DNA from: Lachnospiraceae bacterium UBA6987
GTDB taxonomy: Bacteria; Bacillota; Clostridia; Lachnospirales; Lachnospiraceae
DNA: 55,938 bases
Direction: 5' to 3'
Assembly: GCA_002449955.1 (NCBI GenBank)
Contig: DJYD01000039.1
Coordinates: 1-55,938 of the forward strand
Below the pieces are notes generated by a model. The model had not been told where the DNA came from. It was given only the letters and a program-made list of their open reading frames with translations, and did not search any database. The translations under genes were made by a program, and so were the position numbers. This document shows positions 1 through 7,708 of the stretch, piece by piece (position 1 is the stretch's first letter; every line of letters starts with the position of its first letter).

Positions 1-3000
1 GGTGATCGTGATCGTCAGCGTCGCCTTCTTGATCTTCAGTTCGCCGTCGGTCACTTCAAACTTGACGTTTTCGAAGTTGTCATCATCGTAACTGAAGTCT
101 GCTTCCTTCAGGCCCATCGGGTAAGTACCCGCATCCGTCTCAGTTACAGAATCAGTTCCTGTGAACACGATCTTGCTCGCATCATACAGAGAATCACTGC
201 ATTCCGCAGTATAGCCTTCCGCTGTATGAGGCTGGCCGTCATATGTCTCTTCGACCTTGTTACCGGTGATCGTGATCGTCAGCGTCGCTGGCGTGATTAC
301 CAAGCTTCCATCAACAACTTCAAGATCGTTTTCAGGATCATATGCATAATTACCTGCATTTACACTAAAACTCTCTTTAGTAAGGCCCATCGGATACGTA
401 TCTACATTCGTACCCTTAGCCTCTGCTGTTGCTCCAGAAGCCAGCGCAACGCTCACACCGTCAGGTGCAGTAGTTGTCCAATTCACTGCATCGGCAACCT
501 TGTATTCAACCGTGTATCCACTCACGGACTGTTCTGTACCGTTGTAAGTCAGAGTGTCTGTATTACCAGTAATCTTCACCTGAAGCTTCGGCTGCCATAC
601 GGCATAGAGGTAATCGTAAGGATTTGCCTCATCAGCGGCAACCTTTGTCGCCTCCTTAGTGCAAGCGGCATCACTGTAATACTTTCCATCGCTATACCAC
701 AGGAAATTAGGTTCTGTCGTATCATAAGTATGCGCAGGTTCGGCAGCACTATTGTTGAGTTTATACCAACCAAGGAAGATATATCCTTCGCGCGCATTTG
801 GTGTAGGAATAGTTACAGCTTCATTAATCTTCAGCGTCGGATAAGGCTGCTGGCCATCGCCGTCCTTACGAACGAGATCCTGTCCATTGCCGTTGCCGAA
901 CCACCAGATAAAGGTGGGCGTCTCTTCCTCTGCATCAACATATTCCGGGATGACACGAATGGTATAGGCAGCTGTCTTTATCTTGGTATGTGTACTGTCT
1001 GGAGGAGTCGTGTTTCCAGGCGTCTGCTGTGCTTCAGGCACATCATAAACGTCAGTGTCGTTGTTCGGATTGACCCACTGAGTTACGACGACCTTTGAAT
1101 TTGCCTTTAGAACTTCAAATTCCTTGCCAGGATCAACCTTTTTATCCTCTACGTACTCGGTGCCGTTCCATTTCTGGACGATCCACTTTGAAAAGACCTT
1201 TCCTGTCGGTGCGTTTATAGCAGCACGTGCAACAGCATTACTTGAGTCTTTGTACTGAAGCGGATCGGCGGTTGTTGTCCCATCAATCAGGTATTCAACA
1301 ACAATACCCTCAGCGCCTTCAAGTGTGGCACGCCACTTAGCATAAAGATCAATGCATCTGGTTATCCAATAACGATTATTCGTTACATCTTTGTTTTCGT
1401 TGCTCGTCTGGATACCGAAAGCATTAAACTCAGTAGACCTTGACTTATCATATTCCTTTGTCGTGGTATCATTAAGAGGATAAGCCTCCATGTTGAATGC
1501 CTGAGTGCAAGCTTCATCAGTATACCAACCGATAAGCTCATAGCCTGTAACATGGCCAATAGGCTTTGTAACGTTTTCGTTGTAATCGGCACGGAAGCTT
1601 GTGCTCTGTCCGCCGAGGAAGTCCTCATTAGCTCCTGCCGGTGCATTCGGATGCAGGAATACACGGTACTGGATCATATGCCACTTGGCATAGACTGTGA
1701 TACCGCCTTCCGGCATTGTGCCGAACGTATACTCCGAAGAACATGCATCATCAATATACCAACCGTCAAATACATAGCCGGCAGGTGTATGTGCAGCATC
1801 CGGCTTGTAGTTGTTATAGTCAGCAACACTTGCACCATATTGGATATTCCCTACAGTACTGATTTGCCCCTGGTCCTTGTACCGTTCTTCAACTTCATTT
1901 CCGTCACCGTCTACATAGACAGCATCCATGAAGTTGATCGAATAGACATTACGGGTATAGTAGCAATAAACATGTCTTGCATTCTCATTTTCCCATACGG
2001 TATTCAGTTTCGAACCATTTTCACTATAAGCCTCGGGCGGATAGGTGGTGCCGTTTTGGCCACCTTTTGTAAATCCAACAAGTTCTACATAGTCCTCAGC
2101 CTGTGTAAAATGTCTGTACTGTGCATCTATGCTCTTATACTCAACAAAGCCCATCCCATTGTAGGTTCTTGTAGCCGTTTGACCGGGAAGAGCCTCTATA
2201 TAATAGTGAATAGTCTTTGTGGTTCGATCTGCCACATCCAGATGGAATGTCACATTAGCACTAGGCATTACGTCTATAAAGACCAATACCTCTTTGTACG
2301 GGGTGTCGCTCTGCGGATCCCAACGTTCGCCATGGTTGTATGTCGCGCCATTATTTCCAACGATGGGGAAGTTTGCAGAGATATTCTGCTGATATAGCGC
2401 CTTGATTTCCTTGACAGTAACCCATCCAGATCCCTGAGTATAGCGGACTCCATTATATCTTGGCCCTTCTTCATACCATGTATCCCCATAGGTCCAATAA
2501 TAATTATTCCAACCGTGTCTTGTTAACTGAACATACTGTCCATCCACAAGGCCATACTGCGTACCACTATTTCCAGTAGTAGCAGTATACGGGTGATCCT
2601 GGAAAGTCAGTGTGTACTCATTACGGTTATAGTAAACGTTTACTACGGTACCGCCCTCAGGCTTGATATTCACATTCTGATCATAATGATCAAGATGGAA
2701 ACCAACGCCGATATTTGCATTAGCTGTATTGTAGTTTACATTGTTAATTCTGGCATATGCATTGTCACCGGTACCTTGCTGAGAAACGGTGTTAACTGGT
2801 GTATTTGAAGTACCAGTCAGAGGAATAGACAACTTAAAGTCATACCCGTTACCATTAACATTCTGTTTCCAAATGATGACCGTATAAGAGGCTTCAGGAT
2901 TAACAGTCCACTTAGCGTAAAGTGTTGTTTTCTCAGTAATAGTGCTGCCGAATGTAAATGCTGTTGTGCAAGCCGCATCGGTATACCATCCATCAAAGCT

Positions 3001-4782
3001 GTAGCCCAGACGCTGAGGATTTGCAGGTCTAACGGTTACCTCATTTGTCTTAAGGAAGTTCGGAGGCGTGTAGGATGCGCCGCTACCGTTCTCCTTAAAG
3101 ATCAGCCAGTGGCCAGCCGGTGCGTTAACCGTAAGAGTAACGTCCTCACTGACCATTATTTTTGTTTCGTTCTGGATAATGGAATTATCAGCAATAACGT
3201 TACCATTTAAGTCTTTAGCCGTATTTCCGGAAACGATGTACCAGCCTTCAAAGTTTTCATCTTCACCGGGAGTGAAGTCTTTGAAGACTTTGTACTCTAT
3301 GCTGTCCTGAGTTGTAAACAGTGTTTCAACATCCAGAACAATATGGGCATCACTCGGATCCTGATAGAATATACGGATGACTTTGTAGTCGCCGGCATAG
3401 TAATGCAGAGTCGTACCGCCTGTCTGATCCGCATCGATGAGATCATCTGTGAACAGAGCTGCAACATCTGTACGGATCTGTTCTATGGTCTGCAGTGTTG
3501 AAGTATCCGTATGCGGATGATCGGTAGTCCAACCACGGAACATTCTGCCGTTTGCTATGCTGCCGGCGCCTGGATCATAAAGCACGGTTGCGTACATTTC
3601 CGCATCCAAAGTATCAGCCTTCTTAACATAGATGGGAACTTCCGTACCATCTATCTGATGGAAGACGACTTTGATTCGTGCATCTTCACCCTGGTCTACC
3701 ACTACGTACACCGAGAAGTGCTCCGCTTTGAAGGTGACGGTTCCGTCTACCGGAACGATATCCTTCGCAACGAGCTCTCTGCCGTTTTCGCCTTCGTAGT
3801 AGACATTGACAAGGCTGACGTTCTTGAAGCTTTCATCGGTGATGGTGACGCTCACCGGCTGCTCAGGCTGCCAGCGCTCGCCATTTTCATCGAAGATCTT
3901 GATATCATAAGAGACAAGGTCCTTTTCAGCGGCCTTGCCGGTATTGTTCTTGGTGCCCTGCTGTGAAGCGGCATGGCCTTTGATGTTCTGCGGCTTCAGT
4001 GCGATCTGCAGCTTGGCCGTAACGCTGCCGCCGACCGGAAGGACGCCGTCGATGCTGACAGGACTGCCTTTTGCAGACAGGGTCTGGTCCTTCGTCTCTA
4101 CCTCGTCAGAGGGGTTGACAACCGGAGCCGGATCAGTCGGATTATCCACCGGCTGGGTGGGCTCTTCTACAGGCTTAACCGGCTTGACCGGGTTAGTCGG
4201 ATCAGTCGGTTCCAGTGTTTCTACCGGAACGATCGGATCGGTAGGTTCAGTCGGAAGGGGCTCCGTCGGGTTCTCCACCGGCTGAGTCGGCTCCTCGGCT
4301 GAAGGCTGGGTAGGCTCTTCTGCTGGCTCGGTCGGTTCCTCTGTGGAGGGTTCCGTTACCTCTTCTGTGGAGGGTTCCGCCACCGGTTCTTCGGAGCTTT
4401 CCGCGGGCTGTTCTGCAGGAGTTTCTTCCTTAGTAGGATCTTCTGCAGGGGTCTCTGCCGGGTCTTCCACATCAGCAGGATCTTCCGATGAAGCTTCTGC
4501 TGAGGGGTCCTCTGCCACAGGATCTTCTTTAGAAGGATCTTCTGCGGAGGGCTGGCCTTCGGTAGAGGGCTCGTCCGTGACATCGTTCTCCTTTACAGGA
4601 GTGATTTCACCCGTATTTCCGGGGTCGGAAACGTCAATGACAGTATCCGCGGCCTGTTCGACCACGGTGCCATCTTTACCCGGAGTTTGACGATCGGCAG
4701 CATTTACCCTGTCGGGCAAATGACCAACGATCATTACGAGTGCCATCAGGATGCTTAGCATTCTTCTAACATTCTTTGTCAT
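1..4782 (-). CDS. Giant surface protein with InlB-type repeats and MBG domains, C-terminus beyond window
   Basis: This reading frame starts at ATG 4782 and has no stop through position 1, giving 1594 codons; the C-terminus and any wall anchor lie outside the window. The first ~29 residues form a signal peptide (MTKNVRRMLSILMALVMIVG, then a DRVNAA-like cleavage region). Residues ~40-230 are a Glu/Pro/Ser/Thr-rich stalk with many PTEP and AEDP runs. A globular domain with the motif FSVYVVVDQGEDAR follows, then several Listeria-Bacteroides (InlB B, Flg_new) repeats recognised by GYxFDGWYTDxxC and TxYAKW. MBG-type beta domains (TYNGTEQSVSGY, TYDGQPHTAEGY) run to the edge. The order of domains matches the protein at 7886-16654, so the two are paralogs. 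AGAGGAG precedes the start by about 11 nt. Probable role is adhesion or a surface stalk; the ligand is unknown. Confidence 0.9.
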   Translation of the reverse strand, partial: MTKNVRRMLSILMALVMIVGHLPDRVNAADRQTPGKDGTVVEQAADTVIDVSDPGNTGEITPVKENDVTDEPSTEGQPSAEDPSKEDPVAEDPSAEASSEDPADVEDPAETPAEDPTKEETPAEQPAESSEEPVAEPSTEEVTEPSTEEPTEPAEEPTQPSAEEPTQPVENPTEPLPTEPTDPIVPVETLEPTDPTNPVKPVKPVEEPTQPVDNPTDPAPVVNPSDEVETKDQTLSAKGSPVSIDGVLPVGGSVTAKLQIALKPQNIKGHAASQQGTKNNTGKAAEKDLVSYDIKIFDENGERWQPEQPVSVTITDESFKNVSLVNVYYEGENGRELVAKDIVPVDGTVTFKAEHFSVYVVVDQGEDARIKVVFHQIDGTEVPIYVKKADTLDAEMYATVLYDPGAGSIANGRMFRGWTTDHPHTDTSTLQTIEQIRTDVAALFTDDLIDADQTGGTTLHYYAGDYKVIRIFYQDPSDAHIVLDVETLFTTQDSIEYKVFKDFTPGEDENFEGWYIVSGNTAKDLNGNVIADNSIIQNETKIMVSEDVTLTVNAPAGHWLIFKENGSGASYTPPNFLKTNEVTVRPANPQRLGYSFDGWYTDAACTTAFTFGSTITEKTTLYAKWTVNPEASYTVIIWKQNVNGNGYDFKLSIPLTGTSNTPVNTVSQQGTGDNAYARINNVNYNTANANIGVGFHLDHYDQNVNIKPEGGTVVNVYYNRNEYTLTFQDHPYTATTGNSGTQYGLVDGQYVQLTRHGWNNYYWTYGDTWYEEGPRYNGVRYTQGSGWVTVKEIKALYQQNISANFPIVGNNGATYNHGERWDPQSDTPYKEVLVFIDVMPSANVTFHLDVADRTTKTIHYYIEALPGQTATRTYNGMGFVEYKSIDAQYRHFTQAEDYVELVGFTKGGQNGTTYPPEAYSENGSKLNTVWENENARHVYCYYTRNVYSINFMDAVYVDGDGNEVEERYKDQGQISTVGNIQYGASVADYNNYKPDAAHTPAGYVFDGWYIDDACSSEYTFGTMPEGGITVYAKWHMIQYRVFLHPNAPAGANEDFLGGQSTSFRADYNENVTKPIGHVTGYELIGWYTDEACTQAFNMEAYPLNDTTTKEYDKSRSTEFNAFGIQTSNENKDVTNNRYWITRCIDLYAKWRATLEGAEGIVVEYLIDGTTTADPLQYKDSSNAVARAAINAPTGKVFSKWIVQKWNGTEYVEDKKVDPGKEFEVLKANSKVVVTQWVNPNNDTDVYDVPEAQQTPGNTTPPDSTHTKIKTAAYTIRVIPEYVDAEEETPTFIWWFGNGNGQDLVRKDGDGQQPYPTLKINEAVTIPTPNAREGYIFLGWYKLNNSAAEPAHTYDTTEPNFLWYSDGKYYSDAACTKEATKVAADEANPYDYLYAVWQPKLQVKITGNTDTLTYNGTEQSVSGYTVEYKVADAVNWTTTAPDGVSVALASGATAEAKGTNVDTYPMGLTKESFSVNAGNYAYDPENDLEVVDGSLVITPATLTITITGNKVEETYDGQPHTAEGYTAECSDSLYDASKIVFTGTDSVTETDAGTYPMGLKEADFSYDDDNFENVKFEVTDGELKIKKATLTITIT

Positions 4783-4824
4783 AGTCCTTTGTACTCCTCT
4801 GACAATAATTTATACAACTTTAGC

Positions 4825-4878
4825 GAGCAAAAGCCGCAGAAAGGCAGGGATTAACTCCTCTCCTCGCAGTTTTCGCTC
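4825..4878 (-). promoter_or_regulatory. Long imperfect hairpin at the 5' end of the surface-protein leader
   Basis: Arms 4825-4838 and 4865-4878 pair over 14 positions with GU wobbles and one mismatch, enclosing a 26-nt loop. The predicted transcript start (~4886) lies just upstream, so the mRNA would begin with this stem. It could stabilise the mRNA or act in regulation. It does not match the conserved core of GEMM (c-di-GMP-I) riboswitches, and I do not recognise a known class. Confidence 0.4.
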
Positions 4879-4892
4879 TTATTTGCCCCTTT

Positions 4893-4921
4893 AGCATAAG
4901 GCAAATAGGTGGTCATGTCAA
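4893..4921 (-). promoter_or_regulatory. Predicted sigma-A promoter for the surface protein at 1-4782
   Basis: Reading the minus strand, a perfect TTGACA (-35, 4916-4921) is followed by a 17-bp spacer and TATGCT (-10, 4893-4898). This gives a leader of roughly 105 nt before the ATG at 4782. Confidence 0.7.
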
Positions 4922-4925
4922 CAAA

Positions 4926-4950
4926 AAAATGCCCCATTTCGAGGCATTTT
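4926..4950 (-). terminator. Rho-independent terminator
   Basis: An 8-bp stem (aaaatgcc/ggcatttt) is followed on the minus strand by seven Ts. It sits just upstream of the promoter at 4893-4921 and would end transcripts coming from the 5268-6185 gene or from the small ORF at 4957-5073. Confidence 0.75.
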
Positions 4951-4956
4951 GTAAAA

Positions 4957-5073
4957 TTAATTTTCCAGTTTTTCGAGACTTTTGCGGGTGATTTTATCGT
5001 TTTTGCGGTGCTTTTCTGTGAAATCTGCAGTTCCGCTTTTCGGAAGAAAATTTTCCTCCAGGTAATTTATCAT
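4957..5073 (-). CDS. Possible 38-aa small basic protein
   Basis: The reading frame starts at ATG 5073 (MINYLEENFLPKSG...) and stops at 4957, seven bases before the terminator at 4926-4950. The product is rich in Lys, Glu and Asn and has no signal peptide. No good Shine-Dalgarno stands directly before the ATG. However, a 15-codon frame starting GTG at 5117, preceded by GAGGAAATA, ends with a TGA that overlaps this ATG as ATGA, an arrangement typical of translational coupling. No family is recognised. It may equally be untranslated 3' sequence of a repeat element, so confidence is low. Confidence 0.25.
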   Translation of the reverse strand: MINYLEENFLPKSGTADFTEKHRKNDKITRKSLEKLEN

Positions 5074-5098
5074 CGCGCGCCTTGCCTTAGGGGCTGAC

Positions 5099-5181
5099 GC
5101 CCTTCTGTCGCCGTCACTATTTCCTCAGAAGGGCATTTTGCAGGGCAAAATGCGGCCGTTTCGGGCCATTTCCCGGGAAAT
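5099..5181. repeat. Cluster of consecutive perfect inverted repeats
   Basis: Three perfect palindromes lie back to back. They are a 9-bp stem at 5099-5107/5126-5134, a 9-bp stem at 5133-5141/5145-5153 (gcattttgc/gcaaaatgc), and the 14-bp palindrome atttcccgggaaat at 5168-5181. Smaller stems lie between and after them (ggcc pair at 5154-5167, cgcct/aggcg near 5190-5204). None is followed by a T-run, so this does not look like a simple terminator. It may be a palindromic intergenic repeat element. Confidence 0.55.
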
Positions 5182-5267
5182 GCTGTCGCACGCCTTCAGC
5201 AGGCGGCAGAAAGAGGCCGCTTATTCGCTGAGCAGCTGCGCCGCCTTCGCTTTAGCCTCCTCTTCCG

Positions 5268-6185
5268 TCAGATGGCTGTCACGGTGGCAAGTTTGCCCTC
5301 AAGTATACTGTGTACGGTCTCCTGCGACAGACCAGTAAGCTCTATGATTTCGGTCTCTGTTTTTCCTGTGCCCAAAAGATGTCTGACGATCTGAGCCTGA
5401 CCTTCCGCTCTGCCTTCAGCTCTGCCTTCTGCTCTTCCTTCTGCTCTGCCTTCTTCCAGTCCTTCCTCGCGTGCTTCCTGCTTGATGATTTCCCGATATT
5501 CTTCTTCGTTAAACTCTGTCAAAATCATATCCGTTACCTCACTCTTGTTCTTTAGTAGAAAGTCTCTCAGGATCCCATTTGTTATGCAATAATCAACAGC
5601 TTCCTTTACTGCATCGTCGTGGTTTTTGCCTTCCTTCTGGCGCTTCCGGATTTCGTGAATCAAAGTGGAGTATTCCTCAAGTGTCTGGCAGGTACGCATC
5701 AACGACTTGTTGAATCCCTGATTGATATTGATCACGGTCGCGGTGACCTCTATCGCCGGATCATTATCCAAAAATAGCTCTGATAGCCGCAGGATTCTTC
5801 TTTCTTCTTTTTCTCCTGGATCGATGTAGAATACCACGTATCGTGGTGTTGGCAGCTCCAGAGCCTTTTTCCTGTATACACTCATGCCCCGATTAGCAAT
5901 ATAGCTCTCATACAGTCTTGCGAAGTAGAACAGCCCCCGCAGCGGCATGTTCGGATTAAAGCTGCTCTGGTGCTCCCAGAGATTCATCTCATCTCCCACG
6001 ATAAAGGAAACGTCATTCTTGATTCCCATGTAGATCACGTCCTGAATTGTCGTGATCTCAAGCTCAGCAGGATCCGTGTAATTGCTGCCGTTCATGGCAT
6101 TGTATAATGCCAGGGTGTTTTCCTTGTATTCCTCGCTGCCGAAGAGCATGCGGAATACGGTGTCCTTATATTTGCGGTTAATCAT
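5268..6185 (-). CDS. Rpn-family PD-(D/E)XK nuclease / transposase-like protein
   Basis: The product is a 305-aa protein of the Rpn / PDDEXK_2 family (recombination-promoting nucleases annotated as 'PD-(D/E)XK nuclease family transposase'). The nuclease core is visible as NDVSFIVG (Asp58) and WEHQSSFNPNMPLR (Glu71, Gln73). A helical middle follows, and the C-terminus has a four-fold EGRA repeat coded by 12-bp DNA repeats plus a short helix-turn-helix-like tail (TGLSQETVHSI). Family members are thought to act on DNA during recombination or defence. I chose the ATG at 6185 because GGGAGG lies 7 nt upstream and the product starts with the family-typical MINRKYKDTVFRMLFG; a longer frame to 6317 has no such support. 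After the stop, the adjacent frame continues with a protein-like stretch (HLTEEEAKAKAAQLLSE), so a frameshift may have shortened the tail. Confidence 0.85.
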   Translation of the reverse strand: MINRKYKDTVFRMLFGSEEYKENTLALYNAMNGSNYTDPAELEITTIQDVIYMGIKNDVSFIVGDEMNLWEHQSSFNPNMPLRGLFYFARLYESYIANRGMSVYRKKALELPTPRYVVFYIDPGEKEERRILRLSELFLDNDPAIEVTATVININQGFNKSLMRTCQTLEEYSTLIHEIRKRQKEGKNHDDAVKEAVDYCITNGILRDFLLKNKSEVTDMILTEFNEEEYREIIKQEAREEGLEEGRAEGRAEGRAEGRAEGQAQIVRHLLGTGKTETEIIELTGLSQETVHSILEGKLATVTAI

Positions 6186-6336
6186 GAACTTCCTCCCTGC
6201 GCGGGCACGCGGCGGAAGTCCGGTTTCTGGCATTATCATACCATCCGGATGGCTCTTCGTCAACATCCGGCTCTTTCCGGGCCTTTCCCATACATCCTGC
6301 ACGTCGTACACCCGCACCTTATTCTATTTTTAGGAA

Positions 6337-6428
6337 GTCTGATCAGACAGGACTATCATAAACGACGATCAGCCGTCTGTCATGCGACAAACGGCTGATT
6401 TAGGCAACACTTTGATGCTTTTGTTGCA
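6337..6428. repeat. 92-bp direct repeat, copy A (left flank of hicAB island)
   Basis: This copy matches 7709-7800 at 85 of 92 positions in the same orientation. It begins with the 12-bp palindrome gtctgatcagac, followed by a hairpin centred on tcatgcga (arms cagccgt/acggctg plus tgtc/gaca) and a second hairpin gcaaca/tgttgc at the right end. The two copies enclose 6429-7708, which carries an XRE gene, hicA, hicB and a 57-aa ORF. It could be a MITE- or REP-like element, or a recombination site. Confidence 0.85.
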
Positions 6429-6443
6429 GATCACTGTTCATTT

Positions 6444-6617
6444 TTATTCTTTCGCTAATGACTGAACAAATGCATAAACATCTATTCCATGAATCGTTAC
6501 CTTCCGGATTTCAGCAAGCGGAAAAGCCTCCAGAAGCCTTAATGATTCCTGATAAACACTCTTCCACTCTTCTTTAGTGACAGATTTTGAAATACTCATT
6601 GCGAGATAAATACCCAT
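6444..6617 (-). CDS. 57-aa hypothetical protein divergent from the XRE regulator
   Basis: The frame starts at ATG 6617 with an excellent Shine-Dalgarno (AGAGGGAG, 6-nt spacing) and a strong promoter upstream, and it stops at 6444. The product starts MGIYLAMSISKSVTKEEW and contains one predicted helix-rich region (LRLLEAFPLAEIRKV). It has no signal peptide or membrane segment. It ends 16 bp from repeat copy A, so it could be the N-terminal remnant of a longer protein cut off by the repeat. An operator-like palindrome covers its predicted transcript start, suggesting control by the divergent XRE protein. No function is assigned. Confidence 0.6.
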   Translation of the reverse strand: MGIYLAMSISKSVTKEEWKSVYQESLRLLEAFPLAEIRKVTIHGIDVYAFVQSLAKE

Positions 6618-6648
6618 ATTATACTCCCTCTTAATCCGTACAGAAGTT

Positions 6649-6662
6649 ACCTTTTTAGAGGT
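6649..6662. promoter_or_regulatory. Operator-like inverted repeat 1 (XRE site)
   Basis: The 14-bp imperfect palindrome acctttttagaggt shares its half-site with the perfect copy at 6745-6758. It lies at about +1 to +14 of the minus-strand promoter for the 57-aa gene. A further half-site, aaaggt, is at 6704-6709. Confidence 0.5.
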
Positions 6663-6668
6663 GATTTG

Positions 6669-6697
6669 ATTATAGTTTTCGTTTTTCAGCTTGTCAA
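6669..6697 (-). promoter_or_regulatory. Predicted consensus promoter of the 57-aa gene
   Basis: Perfect TTGACA (6692-6697) and perfect TATAAT (6669-6674) are separated by 17 bp on the minus strand. This is the closest consensus match in the window, which fits a promoter that needs a dedicated repressor. Confidence 0.75.
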
Positions 6698-6744
6698 CTA
6701 TATAAAGGTAAGTTCATCCCGGCAATCTGTTATGATTATTATCA

Positions 6745-6758
6745 ACCTTTAAAAAGGT
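6745..6758. promoter_or_regulatory. Operator-like inverted repeat 2 (XRE site)
   Basis: The perfect 14-bp palindrome acctttaaaaaggt lies 24 bp before the XRE start codon. With site 1 at 6649-6662 it brackets the divergent promoter region, suggesting autorepression. Confidence 0.55.
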
Positions 6759-6782
6759 AATTGTATTATTGAGGATAGCAAT

Positions 6783-7028
6783 ATGGAATATGACAAGCTA
6801 CTATCACTTCGCATACAGCGCTTATGTAAAGAGCGAGGTATCACAATCAACCGCTTGGCCACTTTAAGCGGTTTAAAACAATCATCAGTTGACAATATTA
6901 TTCGTGGGACCAGTAAAAATCCAACCGTTCATACGCTGCACAGAATCGCGATAACCTTCAACATGACTCTTGCCGAGTTTTTGGATTTTCCTGAATTGAA
7001 TCAATATATTCTTGAGGATGACGAGTAG
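6783..7028 (+). CDS. XRE-family HTH transcriptional regulator
   Basis: This 81-aa Cro/CI-type DNA-binding protein is essentially one HTH_XRE domain: LRIQRLCKERGITINRLATL, then SGLKQSSVDNIIRG as turn and recognition helix, then PTVHTLHRIAITFNMTLAEFLDFPE. It has no sensor domain. GAGGATAG stands 5-8 nt before the ATG. It is the only plus-strand gene in the first 49 kb and converges on hicB with a 2-bp gap. Matching palindromes at 6649-6662 and 6745-6758 are likely its operators, so it probably represses itself and the divergent 57-aa gene. The surrounding DNA is clearly more AT-rich than the flanking surface-protein genes, consistent with acquisition. Confidence 0.9.
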   Translation: MEYDKLLSLRIQRLCKERGITINRLATLSGLKQSSVDNIIRGTSKNPTVHTLHRIAITFNMTLAEFLDFPELNQYILEDDE

Positions 7029-7030
7029 CC

Positions 7031-7441
7031 TTAGCCTCTAATCCGCGCTTTGAGCGCGTCCTGCAGCACCTGTGAGAAATTGATGCCCAACTCCATCGCT
7101 TCAGCATTCAGCCATGCCGGCAGCGTCACCGTCTTATTGACTGCTTTATTGTTGGCAGCTTCTCTGATGGACGGCATATAGACATCCACCAGGCATGCCT
7201 TTTCATTCGCCGCCGTTTTAAGATTGATCAGCTTTGATGGTGCAGGAATCTTCATCCCCATGTCTTCCATAAGTGCAAGTCTTCCGCCAAGACATTCCCT
7301 GGCCGAATACAGGGCATCGGCTTCATCAATTCCGCTTGTTGCACAATCAAGATCCGGAAAAACAACTGAGATCTCCTGATCCTGTTCGTATGTCAGCACG
7401 GCAGGGAATACATATCTGTCTGGTTTTTTCATCTTTTTCAT
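7031..7441 (-). CDS. hicB: HicB-type antitoxin
   Basis: This antitoxin of a type II HicAB module should neutralise the HicA mRNA interferase and repress the operon. The N-terminal ~75 residues match the HicB partial RNase H-like fold (YVFPAVLTYEQDQEISVVFPDL, then the helix of DEADALYSARECLGGRLA). The C-terminus has a ribbon-helix-helix DNA-binding segment (NKTVTLPAWLNAEAMELG, then FSQVLQDALK). I chose ATG 7441, preceded by AGGAG at 7 nt. An alternative ATG at 7456 overlaps the hicA stop codon (TAATG). hicB follows hicA in one transcript, the usual toxin-first order of hicAB loci. Confidence 0.88.
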   Translation of the reverse strand: MKKMKKPDRYVFPAVLTYEQDQEISVVFPDLDCATSGIDEADALYSARECLGGRLALMEDMGMKIPAPSKLINLKTAANEKACLVDVYMPSIREAANNKAVNKTVTLPAWLNAEAMELGINFSQVLQDALKARIRG

Positions 7442-7455
7442 ATCTGCTCTCCTCA

Positions 7456-7653
7456 TTACGGGAACCTTAGCCCTGATTGCCTCTCTATGCTTTTTATGGT
7501 CCCTAAGGGAATATCTCTGTCCGGATGCTTTACGGTGACGATTCCTTTTTTAAATCGATGCACATAATGATAATGGCTTCCGTTAACACGGGCAAGCATC
7601 CATCCGTCCGCCTCAAGCATCTTTATGACTTCCCTGGAAGAATAACTTCGCAT
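7456..7653 (-). CDS. hicA: HicA-type mRNA interferase toxin
   Basis: A 65-aa YcfA/HicA-family toxin with a double-stranded-RNA-binding-like fold that cleaves mRNA when not bound by HicB. Family signatures visible are SSREVIKMLEADGW, the catalytic histidine in NGSHYHYVH (His27), TVKHPDRDIPLGT and IKSIERQSGL. The start at ATG 7653 gives the normal family length and has GGCGGAG just upstream. A longer frame beginning at 7731 would read through its own promoter and repeat copy B, so I reject it. It is cotranscribed with hicB (1-4 nt overlap depending on the hicB start). Confidence 0.9.
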   Translation of the reverse strand: MRSYSSREVIKMLEADGWMLARVNGSHYHYVHRFKKGIVTVKHPDRDIPLGTIKSIERQSGLRFP

Positions 7654-7668
7654 CACTCCGCCTTTCTC

Positions 7669-7697
7669 ATAATAACACGTGTATTTACACTTGTCAA
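7669..7697 (-). promoter_or_regulatory. Predicted hicAB promoter with operator in the spacer
   Basis: TTGACA (7692-7697), a 17-bp spacer and TATTAT (7669-7674). The spacer holds the inverted repeat gtgta-tt-tacac at 7679-7690, a good candidate HicB ribbon-helix-helix operator that would block polymerase when bound. Confidence 0.7.
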
Positions 7698-7708
7698 TCG
7701 AACTTGAT

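Noticed and set aside
4825..4878. c-di-GMP riboswitch
   Set aside because: The conserved GEMM-I core and tetraloop-receptor sequences are not present.
6186..6317. N-terminal extension of the Rpn protein
   Set aside because: No ribosome binding site and no family similarity; ATG 6185 with GGGAGG fits the family N-terminus.
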